Positions 6,516 to 16,531 are shown, numbered from the stretch's first letter. The stretch: 18,448 nt of DNA from Bacillus sp. JCM 19058 (GCA_001310555.1 BAXO01000103.1:1-18448); one strand, 5' to 3'. Made by a program: numbers and translations. Notes: generated by a model from the sequence alone, not told the origin.

Positions 6516-8704
6516 CTAACTTCCAACTCCTTTAATTTGTGAGAGCTCACGCTGTGCCTGTACAAGCTTATGGTAAATCTTCTTGCTCAATTAATTCATC
6601 GTGAGTTCCAACCTCGGCAACCTCTCCTTTATCGATGACGACAAGTCGGTTTGCATTGCGCAGCGTAGACAGGCGATGGGCAATCGCAAATGTCGTTCTC
6701 CCTTGTACTAGTCGAGTAATCGCTTCCTGAATTTTTTTTCTCCGTTTCTGTATCGACGGACGCCGTCGCTTCATCGAGAATGAGAATTTTAGGGTTATGA
6801 AGTATCGCCCGGGCGATCGCTACGCGCTGCTTTTGGCCTCCAGATAACCGATGTCCGCGCTCACCTACCCGCGTGTCGTAACCATCAGACATATTGACAA
6901 TAAAGTCATGAGCATTGGCGATTTTTGCAGCTCTCATAATTTCTTCAGGCGTTGCATCAGGCTTTGAATATGAAATATTCTCGGCTACAGTTCCGTCAAA
7001 TAAAAACGTCTCTTGAAGAACAACACCGATATGCCGATGCAGTTCCTCCTGCCTAATGTCGCGTAAATTAATACCATCAATCGCTATTTCTCCTTGATCC
7101 GGATCATAAAACCGACTTATGAGATTAATTAACGTAGACTTTCCTGCACCAGAGTGACCGACAAGGCCTATCATCTCTCCTGGCTTTACATCCAAGTGAA
7201 TATTTTTTTAAAACTGGACTATGACTTTCATAGCCAAAGGTTACTTCATTCAGGACGACATGACCTTGCAGTTCGCTTAGTGGAACTGCTCTTTCCGGGT
7301 CTGGAACTTCCACTCGGGCATCCATGATTTCAAAAATACGATCGGCCGCCGCAAAGGCGCTGCTCATCCAGTTGACCGCCTGGCTGAACCATTGTAACGG
7401 ACCAAAAAAAACATGCCCAAATATGCAATTAAGGCCATTAACGTACCTAAAGTAATTTCGTCCTGTATAACCGCTCTACCTCCAAAATACCAAACAAGTA
7501 AGGCGCCCGTTCCGGTCAGGAAGGAAAATAACGGAAATATCCCTTGCCACATTCCATCTGTACGAATTGTTTCCGTCATTAATTGTATATTACCTTTACC
7601 GTAACGATCCTTTTCTTGCCCCTCTTGGCCGAACGCTTTGACTACCCGGATCCCTTGCAACGAATCCCCAACGATCATATTGAGTCTGTTAATCGCTCGC
7701 CATTGGCTATACCAGCGGTTTTTTACATAGGGCCAAATGATTCTAGAGGCAATAAGAATGATCGGGGCCGGTATCATCGCTAGCAGCGCCAGCTTCCAGT
7801 TCAAGCTGAGCATCATAATAACGATCGCTATGAGCATCATCGCTTGTCCAGCCATCCAAATGACTCCGTCCGTTAGAAACTGCCGGATGGACTCGACATC
7901 ACTATTCACTCGACCGATAAACTGGGACGTTTGTCTGCGGTCAAAGTAGCTTAGTGATAAATTCATCAGTGACTTGTACGTATTCTTTCGAACGTCACTC
8001 ATAATTTTACTTCCTACCCATACCCCGATAAATCCTCTCAGCGTTTCCATGATTGAAAGTAAAATCTGTGTAGACCCGAGTGCCACAACGAGCAAGAGTA
8101 AGGATAGACCAACCTGCTTCGGCGTAAGCACATCATCGACGATGATCTTCGTAATATAGGGCGGTGCCAATGTCATCAGAGTAGCAACCAGCATGAGGAG
8201 TGAAGCCAAATACATTTGCTTTTTATACGCCTTTGTATAGCTGAGTAAACGGCGGATAACCAGCTTCTTGTCCACGCACCTCGGACATACGCTCGTCCCT
8301 TCTTGAAGTGGACGATTGCACGTTGGGCAAGAACGCGGAATATCCTTTTCCGAAAGGACGGGGAGGTCTTCACCCTTTGTCAAACTCTCGATCGTTCGTA
8401 CAGCAATGGCGAATTTTTTTGTGAAAGCTGCGGTGAATCGAACTAGAATGATGGCTCCTTCATCTGTATCCACAATCAAGCTGCCTCCACCAATGGCGTT
8501 TACCATTCTGGCGCCATTGATACGGTTGACCTCAATTTCATATTGAATATCAGAGTTGTTAAGAAATACATAGATGATTTCATTTGTGACGACCAACCAC
8601 TTCTTCGCATAATCACCTTCGTCATCAACGTCAGCCATTATGGCCAAAATAATATCGTCGCGATCCAGAACGATCTCCTTCGGAAGTGTTTCTATAATAG
8701 GCAT
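6516..8704 (-). CDS. ABC exporter (TMD-NBD fusion) with N-terminal unknown domain and zinc ribbon; four frame breaks
   Basis: Start ATG 8704 follows AAGGAGG. Residues 1-115 are a soluble domain of unknown type, rich in beta strands. CPTC (126-129) and CPRC (140-143) form a zinc ribbon. From about 160 comes a type I exporter membrane domain with several hydrophobic helices, then an ATPase domain with Walker A GHSGAGKST, signature LSGGQ, Walker B ILILDEATASVD and H-loop AHRLS. The frame breaks in A8 7404-7411, T7 7203-7209 and T8 6732-6739, and once more near 6572-6580. Correcting these gives about 727 residues ending at TAG 6516-6518; as given, the last open frame stops at 6568. All ATPase motifs are intact, so the breaks look like sequence errors. 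Such proteins work as homodimers in the membrane. Its cargo is unknown. It is first in the unit with DUF1854 and the esterase. Confidence 0.85.
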
Positions 8705-8850
8705 TTTACACCCCTCCTTTCATAACAGCGAGTACTGTTGCTGAACACGTATTTTCTTGTTTTTTCAAGTGGACATTTTCTCTCCTCTGCACAAATTTTT
8801 AACCGTGTAAAACTTCCGTCAAAGCCTAATTAGAGCGCTTTGAAGCTTGA

Positions 8851-8879
8851 ATTATAATCGATAATGTAAACGATTTCAA
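8851..8879 (-). promoter_or_regulatory. Sigma-A promoter of the exporter-DUF1854-esterase unit, -35 covered by a cre box
   Basis: Minus strand: TTGAAA (8879-8874), a 17-bp spacer and a consensus TATAAT (8856-8851), about 150 bp before the exporter start. Bases 8864-8879 fit the CcpA consensus WTGNAANCGNWWNCAW at every position (ATGTAAACGATTTCAA) and span the -35 and half the spacer. That is the geometry for repression by CcpA, or by a LacI-family relative. Confidence 0.65.
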
Positions 8880-8880
8880 T

Positions 8881-9316
8881 AGGTTTTTCATTAAACTTGC
8901 TGAAAAATTGAAAAAATTTTTTTAACCTACTATTCCCACCCACTGCTAACACATTGTTTAGCAGCACGGCTGACGTATGATACGAATCCAGCAGAGCCAG
9001 CTTTCATTTAAGTAGAGCAAGCGCCAAAGTGAACAGCAAAAAAGGTTCAACAGCCGTGCAACGCTGCTCGAACCTTCCAATTTTCAATATCCTCGATTGA
9101 ACGAAGTCTACAACAATGGACTAAAACTCGTTTTTTTACCGCCGGTTACCGGTCCGCGAGCTTCGGTATCTTATCCGTCGGTTACGCACCCGCAATTTGT
9201 GCAAAGACGTTATCCGCTTAAACTTATGACTAATTCGCCTAACGATCGCTGACGTTACTTTTTCAATTTGCCGGGCGAGCTGAACTCACAACAAAATCGT
9301 TCATACTCTACGCGAA
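8881..9316. other. Intergenic region between the exporter promoter and the DUF624 gene
   Basis: About 435 bp without a recognisable gene. It holds a 7-bp stem-loop at 8943-8964, the terminator at 9042-9076, and a 9-bp pair GCACGGCTG (8965-8973) / CAGCCGTGC (9051-9059). Bases 9077-9316 are the probable 3' untranslated stretch of the sugar-uptake operon. They have a GC-rich patch with repeated CGGTTAC words but no open frame of note. Confidence 0.35.
9042..9076 (-). terminator. Intrinsic terminator of the sugar-uptake operon
   Basis: AAGGTTC..CAGC (from 9042) pairs with GCTG..GAACCTT (to 9076), with one or two mismatches. On the minus strand the stem is followed by a T6 run and GCTG. It is the first terminator after the DUF624 gene, about 240 bp past its restored stop. 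Confidence 0.6.
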
Positions 9317-9984
9317 TCAAGCAAATAATCGGCGTCCCTTCACCTTCGAATTCACAGACTTAGAGTGGATCGATTCGATGTGCTGGAAGCCCTTGAACGC
9401 GATCCACATGTTGATTTGAGCCATTAACACCGCGCCAAACATCGGAATTAAGCCAGGAACATACACAAAGAAAAAAAATAAGAAGAAGTAAGGCAGGCGA
9501 GCATGAGCATCAGGTTTCCTGGTTGCAAAAAGGCAACATAAATTGCGTACTTCAAGTATTGAAACAGCTTTAAATCGTAATGAACATACACGGGAAAAAG
9601 ATAAAGCAGCATCACTAAAATAACGACGCCGACAACAATCATGAGAAGGTTCAAAGCAGAGAAAAGGATACCTTCAAACGAACGAAAAAAAATGTAAATC
9701 AATAAACCAGATAAACAGGATCGCGGATAATATTAGCCGAGGCCATTGGCACGGAAGAAGGCCTCTCGATACGCGCGCCAGAACGTTTTCAGCAGTGGAA
9801 ACTCCTTTTCTCCCATGATTGATTTTCTTGCCACCGTGTACATCGCCACTGTACTCGGCATCAACCCAAAGACGACCCCTCCTGCAACTATTCCAGCAAT
9901 CCAAAGAAGGTTTACGAAGAAATAGTGAGTAATCGCCTGACATAGATTGTAAATACCTGTTAACAAACGATTCATTTCCATCAT
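9317..9984 (-). CDS. DUF624 (YesL-like) membrane protein, three frame breaks
   Basis: Joining four open pieces gives a protein of about 221 residues, the usual DUF624 length. Evidence for the joins: the N-terminal piece ends FWRAYREAFFRANGLG at a stop (9733-9735), continues in another frame as LILSAILFIWFIDLHFF, then FRSFEGILFSALN, then after SSYFF as VYVPGLIPMFGAVLMA and a basic end at stop 9317-9319. The breaks lie near 9733-9737 (one base apparently missing), in A8 9685-9692 and in A8 9471-9478. It shows four to five hydrophobic helices and the family's FGLMPSTVAMY motif near the N-terminus. DUF624 proteins are accessory membrane proteins found in oligosaccharide ABC loci (YesL in B. subtilis); their role is not known. 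The start near 9984 is preceded by a GGAGGAGGA box. It is last in the uptake operon. Confidence 0.75.
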
Positions 9985-10016
9985 GAGTTTGCTTCCTCCT
10001 CCACCTCTGCACCAGC

Positions 10017-11311
10017 TCAGGAGTTAGCGATCGCTTTTCCCGCCAGTAAATCCTCAATAAAAATCGACTTTCTTTCTTTGACAGAGCGCCAGAGCGCCTC
10101 ACCTGTTGCAACAGCATAGGCACCGTCCCTACTCCCCGACAATATTTGATACGGCCGAATGGGATCGACGCCGAGAAATAAGTCTTCCTGTACAATCGGA
10201 TCCCCGCCGCCATGGCCTCCTTCCCGCTGTACGACATGTATCGTTTCTCTTGAGCCAAATAACGGAAAAAAAGTCAATCGTTTGTTCGGGAGTCGGGAAA
10301 GGCACTCGTGATGGCGCATGATACTCCATCGTTTCAATTCTCCCTTCGTTCCATTAATCGCTAAACGATAGCCTTCATACGGCAGTGAGAAGTTAATCGA
10401 GTAGCTTAACAAAGCTCCCTTATTGTACTTGATTGTCGCTGTATACGTATCCTCAATTTCTATTTCGGAGTCGAACACGCATTGGTCTGGACGATAGTCG
10501 GTATAACCCTCGTGGCGTCCCGCATTCGATTCAATGTGATCGTCCTGAACGGCCGTCCGTTGACTACGCGAGCTCCATCTTGAATGGTATGAACAGCGTT
10601 CGCTCACAGTACAAGTGCCACAATAACGTCCATCCTCGTTTTCGATTATAGTCGCTGTTTGCTCCGTAATAATTTAGCGCCCCAAAAGCGAACGCTTCGA
10701 CAGGCGTTTGCTCTAACCACCAGTTGACAAGATCAAAATGATGGGAGCTTTTATGGATCGAAAGCCCTCCTGAATACTCCCTCATCCGATTCCAGCGTTG
10801 AAAGTAGCTAGAGCCATGATATGTGTCAATGTACCAGTTCAAATCAATTGACGTAATTCGACCGATTCTATTTTCTAAAATCAGCTCCTTGATTTTCATA
10901 TGATAAGCTGTAACGATAATTAAACGTAACCGTTACTTTGCCTAGACTTTTTGCTTCTGCCTCTATGATTCTTTGACAGTCTTTAGCAGTCGTAGCCATC
11001 GGTTTTTCTGTAATGACATCGAGGTTGTGCTCCAGCGCTTGAACGATATAATCGACATGCGTATCGTCCCGACTGGTGACAATGATCGTATCAGGCTTTG
11101 CCTTGACGAGCATTTGACCAAATTGATCGTCTCGAAACTCTGGGACAACCGCGATTCCAGGGACCTTGCTTTTGCAAACGTCAAAGCGTCTTTGATCCGA
11201 ATCAAGCAAGCCTACTAATTGACAGCTATCTGCAAATGTTTGAACCATCGGTCGAATAAACATTCCGATTGCGCGATTACTCACTCCACACACTGCAAAT
11301 CTTTTCAACAT
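10017..11311 (-). CDS. Gfo/Idh/MocA family oxidoreductase, at least four frame breaks
   Basis: The likely start is ATG 11311 (MLKRFAVCG), with a GGAG box before it. An earlier ATG at 11332 has no box. The N-terminal Rossmann part has GVSNRAIGMF and TSRDDTHVDYIVQALEHNLDVITEKPMATT, the EKP catalytic-lysine motif of this family. The C-terminal part has GGLSIHKSSHHFDLVNWW (conserved HxxHD-like), a cysteine cluster YCGTCTVSERC, YEGYRLAINGTKGEL and REGGHGGGDP. The frame shifts near 10901-10912 and 10635-10660. A hidden pair occurs at about 10330 and in A7 10266-10272: between them the true reading is MEYHAPSRVPFP...QTIDFF in the other frame. Corrected length is about 430 residues. It is an NAD(P)-dependent sugar oxidoreductase acting in the cytoplasm on the imported saccharide; the exact substrate is unknown. 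Confidence 0.82.
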
Positions 11312-11387
11312 TTCCCACTCCATTTCTTCCATCTATACTTGTACCGCTGGTACGTCCACAGCTTGGTCGGTTGGACTCGATGTTCAA

Positions 11388-12241
11388 TTAAGATTTCAAC
11401 CCACTCGTGCTAATTCCATCGACGATGTAGCGTTGGAAAATAAAGAAGATAATGAACACCGGAAAGAGACTTAACGTCGTCATGGCGAACATCGCCCCCC
11501 AGTTTGTAACTGCACTTGGATCAGAAAATAACTTCAGCGCAAGCGAAACGGGATACTTATGTGGACTGACCAAATAAATTAACGGCGACATGAAATCGTC
11601 CCAACGCCAATAAAACGAAAAAAAATAGCAGCGGTCATCATGGCCGGTACGATTAATGGCATAATGATCCGAAAAAAAATCGAAAACGTATTGCAGCCGT
11701 CAATTCTAGCTGCTTGATCCAATTCGGTCGGGATTGTTCTAATAAATTGCATAATGAGAAAAATGAAAAACGGCATTCCAAAAAAAGGTCGGTAATATTA
11801 ACGGTAAGTACGTATCAATCCACCCAAAACCGGCAAACATTACATATTGCGGAATCATGACCATTTCATACGGAAGCATCATTGTGAGCATCATGAGCAC
11901 AAACCAAATTTTTTTTCCCTGTAAATTTGATTCGGGCGAAGCCGTAGGCAATAAAGGTCGAGGAAATGACGCTACCCACAGTCGAAATAATTGTGATGAT
12001 AAAGGAGTTCTTAAAAAAAGGTTGTAAACGTAATTCCTCCGAACCCTTGCCAACCATCAGTAAAATTTGTAAAATCCCACTCCTCTGGGATTAAGCGATG
12101 AGCATTGACGAAAACGCTCGAACTCTCTTTAAAAGAGCTCATCACCATCCAGGCTAGAGGATAGAGCATGATTAAAGTAAAGATAATGAGCCCGGTATGC
12201 TGAAGTACCTTTCGTATTCTCTTTTTTGTCTTCGTATTCAT
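11388..12241 (-). CDS. Carbohydrate ABC transporter permease, MalG/YesQ type, four frame breaks
   Basis: Start ATG 12241 has AAGGAG nine bases upstream and follows the other permease by 17 bp. Joining five open pieces gives 282 residues, typical of MalG-type permeases: cytoplasmic basic start, first helix ([20 protein letters not shown]), NSFIITI, the EAA loop [20 protein letters not shown], then [13 protein letters not shown], and a C-terminal end [16 protein letters not shown]. The breaks lie in A7 12013-12019, T8 11909-11916, A7 11780-11786 and A8 11618-11625. Another A8 run, 11672-11679, is in frame. The EAA loop binds the shared ATPase, which is not encoded here; a multitask MsmX-like ATPase elsewhere is likely. 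It forms the membrane channel with the permease at 12259. Confidence 0.87.
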
Positions 12242-12258
12242 ATCGTACGCTCCTTAAC

Positions 12259-13201
12259 TCATTTATCATTATAATGGACCCATTTATCGGAGCTTTTGAA
12301 AATGAGGGCTGTAAAAATAGCGATAATGATGAGCATCACCCATGCCATAGCCGATGCGTAGCCCATGTCAAAATATTCAAAAGCACGTCTATACATATAA
12401 AGCACATAAAGAAGCGTGCTGTTCATTGGTCCACCATTTGTGACAACGAAGCTTGGTGTAAACGCCATAAATCCTTGGATCGTTTGCATGATCGTATTAA
12501 AAAGGATAACAGGTGTCAGAAGGGGTATCGTAATTTTGAAAAATTGCTGCCATGGTTTGGCCCCATCGACACTAGAGGCTTCATAATACGTCTTCGGAAT
12601 ATTCCGTAAACCCGCTAAAAAAAATGAGCATGGAAGAACCGAATTGCCAGCCGTATAAAGCGACAAGCGTCCAAATGGCGGTGTCCGGATCCCCTAGCCA
12701 GGAGTGGGTCGGCAAGCCAAGCGAAGCTAAAATCGAGTTAATCGCTCCCTCGTTCCCAAAGAGCTGTCTCCACATAATCGAAATTCCAATACTACCACCA
12801 ACGACAGACGGCAAATACAATAAAGTCCGGTAAAGACCGACTGCCTCCACAACCTTATTCAATATCAAAGCAACGAGAAGAGCAAAGACAAGTCGGATCG
12901 GGACAGCTGTAAAAGCATACATGAATGTAACTCCAAGCGATTGCCTCCACATGTCATCCCTGAAGAACATCCGCTCGTAATTCCCGAGCCCAATCCAGTT
13001 TGGATCCCCGCCCATCGTGTAATCGGTGAATGATAAATAAAGAGAATAGACGATCGGATAAAGGGTAAACGCAACTAGCCCGATGATAAATGGTGAAATA
13101 AATAAATACCCTGCTGACTCCTCATAGCCGGTTTTGCCTTTTCCTTTTTTTCTGGGTAGTCCCGGAAGCTGCGGCCTATAAGCCGTTTTGTTAAGTGACA
13201 T
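12259..13201 (-). CDS. Carbohydrate ABC transporter permease, MalF/YesP type, one frame break
   Basis: The chosen start is ATG 13201, nine bases after an AGAAAGAG box; another ATG at 13210 abuts that box. The protein has a basic, disordered N-terminus, then SAGYLFISPFIIGLVAFTLYPIVYS, the usual first helix of MalF-type sugar permeases. Further helices follow, then FLAGLRNIPKTYYEASSVDGAKPWQQF, the EAA loop, and a last helix before HYNDK. The frame breaks in A8 12617-12624, and removing one base restores 313 residues. A T7 run at 13145-13151 near the N-terminus does not obviously break the frame. It pairs with the MalG-type permease. A 198-bp gap with a hairpin separates it from the binding-protein gene upstream. 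Confidence 0.88.
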
Positions 13202-13349
13202 ACATCTCATCTCTTTCTAAACAAAATTAGAAATGCCTAAGCTATGCTTTCGAACGTAAAAACGAATAATCGGAAGGCCAGAGAGAGCAAGCTTAACAGA
13301 TGAGCGTTGCTCACTTCCGCCACACGCGCAAGCTCATATTTTTTTTCGG

Positions 13350-13376
13350 GGCACCCTCTCTTTAGTAAAGGGTGCC
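13350..13376. other. Intercistronic stem-loop between binding-protein and permease genes
   Basis: GGCACCCT (13350-13357) pairs with AGGGTGCC (13369-13376), about 25 bases past the binding-protein stop. No T tail follows on the minus strand, so it is more likely an mRNA-stabilising hairpin that keeps binding-protein mRNA above permease mRNA than a full terminator. Such hairpins are common at this point in sugar ABC operons. Confidence 0.5.
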
Positions 13377-13399
13377 TCCTAGACGTGCACCTGTCAGGT

Positions 13400-14734
13400 T
13401 TAGTTGCCCAAAATCGAAGTAGCTTGCTTTCTAAAATCTTCTGCGCCTTCTTCTGGAGTCATTCTGCCGTACATAACCATCTCATCTACATTTTCAAGTG
13501 CTTGCAGCACTTCTGCTGCTTGTGCAGGAAAGTTCGAATCGATAGGAGTACTGTTTTCTGTAACGAGTTCAATATAGTCATAAACCTTCTGCTCGACTTC
13601 ATCCAAATCCTCAGACATCGCTTCACGGATCGTGTCTTTTATCGGAATTCCTCTGTCTGACCCGCTGATTTCAAAAACCTCGACCGTATTTGTAAAGAAG
13701 TCAATAAATTTCGCTGCCTCTTCCTTATGCTCTGAGTTTTCGCTAACTGACCAGAGCATGGCTGGCTTTAAATACATCCCCTCTGTATTGTTTTCACCCG
13801 GAAGTAAATTGATATCAAAAGATACGTCAGCGGCGCCTGACATCACGTTCACTTGGTTGGACCAACGAATATCAAAAGGTGCCCTGCCATGAACAATCAG
13901 CTCATCTTCCACACTTTGAATTTCTTGGACAACATCATAGCCCGGGGCAACACCGCTATCGACCAACTCCTTAGACATCGTTAAATAATCGACCAAAAGC
14001 TGATCGTCATCATAGCCTAAATCGGTTCCGTCTTCGTTAAAGAGCTTTTTCCCTTGCTCTCTTAAGTAATATTCAAAGACGTTTTTCGGCTCCAGCGACT
14101 TTGTTCCGTAAGTATCGAGCTCACTATGAACTGTATTGGCGATCTCGATAAAATCTTCCCACGTCCAATCAGGTGAAGGAGCATCGATTCCAGCCTCGGC
14201 AAGCATTTCCGCATTGTACAACACACCTAGCGCATTCGTCCCAGTAGGAATTCCGAGCAGCTTTCCGTCCTTCTCTCCGGACATTAGTACCGTTTCACTG
14301 ACACCATCGACATTAATCGTGCCGTTCTCGGTTAACTCGGTTAAGTCTGCCAATAGCCCTTGACTTGCATATAAATTTAAATACTCGCCAAAGTTCTGCT
14401 GCATAATATCAGGAAGGTTATTACCAGCTGCCTGAGCAGCCATCCTTTCAAAATATCCATCAAATCCTGTAAATTCTGGCTCAATAGAGACGTGAGGATT
14501 TAGTTCTTCATACAGTTCAATAATTTCAAATGTCATGTCATGCCTGCCTTGCGATCCCCACCAGGACATGCGCAAGGTAACCTCTTCAGCATCTCCATCA
14601 CCCTCAGTTACAACGTTGTTATTGTCGCCGCTGCTTTCACTCTCATCGGCTGATGCATCTTCATCAGCTCCACCGCAAGCCGTCAACATGACTAACAATG
14701 ATGCAGATAACAAAGGAAATAATAGCTTTCTCAT
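13400..14734 (-). CDS. Extracellular sugar-binding lipoprotein of ABC importer (YesO-like)
   Basis: 444 residues, intact. The signal peptide MRKLLFPLLSASLLVM ends in lipobox LTAC with lipidated Cys20, followed by a very acidic, Ser/Asp-rich linker (21-50). The mature part is a family 1 binding protein: LRMSWWGSQGRHDMTFEII, FERMAAQAAGNNLPDI, and a C-terminal TPEEGAEDFRKQAT. It most resembles the YesO type from pectin/rhamnogalacturonan loci, but the ligand is not settled by sequence. The many Asp and Glu residues suit a protein exposed to a high-pH or salty medium. The start at 14734 follows GGGAGG at 11 bases. It is the first gene of the uptake operon, behind a cre box. It captures saccharide outside the membrane and delivers it to the permeases at 12259 and 11388. 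Confidence 0.9.
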   Translation of the reverse strand: MRKLLFPLLSASLLVMLTACGGADEDASADESESSGDNNNVVTEGDGDAEEVTLRMSWWGSQGRHDMTFEIIELYEELNPHVSIEPEFTGFDGYFERMAAQAAGNNLPDIMQQNFGEYLNLYASQGLLADLTELTENGTINVDGVSETVLMSGEKDGKLLGIPTGTNALGVLYNAEMLAEAGIDAPSPDWTWEDFIEIANTVHSELDTYGTKSLEPKNVFEYYLREQGKKLFNEDGTDLGYDDDQLLVDYLTMSKELVDSGVAPGYDVVQEIQSVEDELIVHGRAPFDIRWSNQVNVMSGAADVSFDINLLPGENNTEGMYLKPAMLWSVSENSEHKEEAAKFIDFFTNTVEVFEISGSDRGIPIKDTIREAMSEDLDEVEQKVYDYIELVTENSTPIDSNFPAQAAEVLQALENVDEMVMYGRMTPEEGAEDFRKQATSILGN

Positions 14735-14764
14735 TATGAATTGAGCCTCCCTCTAAATTGATAC

Positions 14765-14793
14765 ACTATATTGTAAGCGCTTACTGATTACAC
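14765..14793 (-). promoter_or_regulatory. Binding-protein operon promoter with cre-like operator (14772-14785)
   Basis: Minus strand: -10 TATAGT (14770-14765) and no good -35 at 16-18 bp (GTGTAA at best), as expected for an activator-dependent promoter. The whole spacer is filled by the palindrome GTAAGCGCTTAC within 14772-14785, which fits cre except for its last base. I infer activation by the AraC-type regulator and repression by CcpA. Confidence 0.55.
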
Positions 14794-14908
14794 TAATCTT
14801 AGTATAAGGATTTTTGAAATAAAATAAAAAAATTCAGAGCTATTATGTTCAAAAAAACAGAGGTTTGCGGTATACGTTTCGTTGATTGTTCAAATCCGCT
14901 GAACAAAT

Positions 14909-14953
14909 AAAGAAAACCACAGGGAGAATAACGTATTCCCTGTGGTTTTCTTT
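14909..14953 (-). terminator. Intrinsic terminator of the kinase-regulator unit
   Basis: A perfect 17-bp stem (14909-14925 with 14937-14953) has an 11-nt loop. It lies 12 bases past the regulator stop and is followed on the minus strand by a T-rich TTTATTTGTT. It separates the kinase-regulator transcript from the uptake operon. Confidence 0.75.
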
Positions 14954-14964
14954 CCAAGGCAGTT

Positions 14965-16525
14965 CTAACTGACAGAGTCTTTATACTCTGATGGAGTATA
15001 ACCGGTATGCTTTTTAAATACTTGACTAAAATAACGTGGATTATTGCCAAAGCCAACTTCACCTGCAATGTCTATCACTTTAACATCTCCAGAATTTTTA
15101 ATGAGCTCCTTCGCTTTCTCAATGCGTAAATTAACGAGATAAGCGGAAAACTTCTCACCAACCTCCTTTTTAAACAGCTTTCCTAAATAATCCGAATTCA
15201 TATAGAAAACGTCATTCGACATTTTCGCCAAGGATAACGTATGATCGGCAATATGGTGTTCCATGTAATCGATCACACGATGAACGGTTGTACTATGCGT
15301 TTCTTTTGCTTTTTCATAGTTTTCCTCCGTAATCCGAATGGAAACGCGTTCGATAAACTCCCGAATACTTTCAAGGGTCGTTAATTCTTGAAAGGATTCC
15401 ATTTGTTGAAAGACCGAGTCAATCCATTCATTTTTCGTTTGTCTGATAATCGACATGTATAATTCCAAACAGTGGGATTTTACAATTGTAACGCTGTATT
15501 TTCTTTTTAAAATAATTGAGAAGTACTCGCTTATATATCGTCTAACTTCGTCCACATTCCCGCTCCTAATCAAGAACATTAATTCTTCGTGGTCAAACTG
15601 TAGCTCGCCCAAATCCCCGCTCACAGCTTCTATTTCGCTTGTGATCATCAGGCTGCCGTTTCCTAAATAAAAGCGATATGTTAAACATTGCAGGCTTTCA
15701 CGATAAAGCGTGCGAAGCTGCCTAACTGTACCGGAATGACTAATCGCAGTCGTAAATGTCAGCTTATAATAATAGCTGAATGGTTCCTTCAGCTCGCGTA
15801 GCACCTTTGCCGCGTCCTCCGCAGGTGTAGCTTCCAATAACAGCACGACCTTATTTTCAATTAGCGTTATTAGCAAGACATTTTGCGCTTCTTCAAAACC
15901 TTTAGCCATCATCTCTTTCAACGCAAACAACTGCTCATATTCATGTTCACCATCAATGAGAGAAACAACGAGTCGAAATTGCTCACTCGAATAGTTTAAG
16001 CTAAGGAGCTGCTCATAATCCTGCCACTCCTTCATCCCATATTTTTTTTATTGGAAATGTACTCTTTGAAAAATTGTGCTTTTGCCTCAGGCATAATCCG
16101 TTGTAATTTCGTTCTCATACTCTCGAGAAATCCTTCTTTTTCTTTCTTCTCCTCCAATTCAGCAATGACTTGGTTCAGTGCTTCTTCAATCTTGTTTTCA
16201 TTTGTCGGCTTTAACAAATAATGTTTAACATTATGGGCCATCGCTGACTTGGCGAAATCAAACTCATCATAGCCTGACAAAATAATAAATTTAATGGAAG
16301 GGTAGACGACATGGACTTTTTTTTGATTAATTCGACTCCGTTCATTCCAGGCATTTTAATATCAGTAATGACGATATCAGGTGGCTCGCTTTTTATAAGT
16401 TCATACGCCATTAGCCCATTCGTTGCTTTATTCCTTAATTGCGCCCCGCACGCACTCCAATCGACAAGCGCCGCGATCCCCTCCAGAATATTGATCTCAT
16501 CATCGACTAAAAGCACTTGATACAT
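14965..16525 (-). CDS. Response regulator with AraC-type DNA-binding domain (YesN-like), two frame breaks
   Basis: The receiver domain (residues 1-120) has the acidic pair VDDE (Asp8, Asp9), phospho-acceptor Asp55 in VITDIKMPG and a KPT lysine. A middle linker region of about 270 residues follows, then a C-terminal AraC helix-turn-helix: YMEHHIADHTLSLAKM, YLGKLFKKEVGEKFSAYL and EVGFGNNPRYFSQVFKKHTGYTPSEY. The breaks lie in T8 16317-16324 and T8 16042-16049. Correcting both gives about 518-520 residues, normal for YesN-type regulators. The start is ATG 16525, seven bases past the kinase stop, with its AGGGAG box inside the kinase's last codons, so it is coupled to it. It should be phosphorylated by the kinase and activate the binding-protein promoter. 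A terminator follows at 14909-14953. Confidence 0.9.
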
Positions 16526-16531
16526 GTCGCC

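Noticed and set aside
10129..10329. Separate 66-codon gene within the oxidoreductase
   Set aside because: Its first part is the true continuation of the oxidoreductase after a local indel, and its later part is out-of-frame noise.
14799..15068. 89-codon minus-strand ORF
   Set aside because: It overlaps the regulator's helix-turn-helix coding end in another frame and crosses the terminator at 14909-14953.
1055..16525. Programmed (biological) frameshifting at A/T runs as a shared control mechanism
   Set aside because: It would have to act in about nine unrelated genes, sometimes several times per gene and in either direction, without stimulatory structures. Sequence error is simpler.
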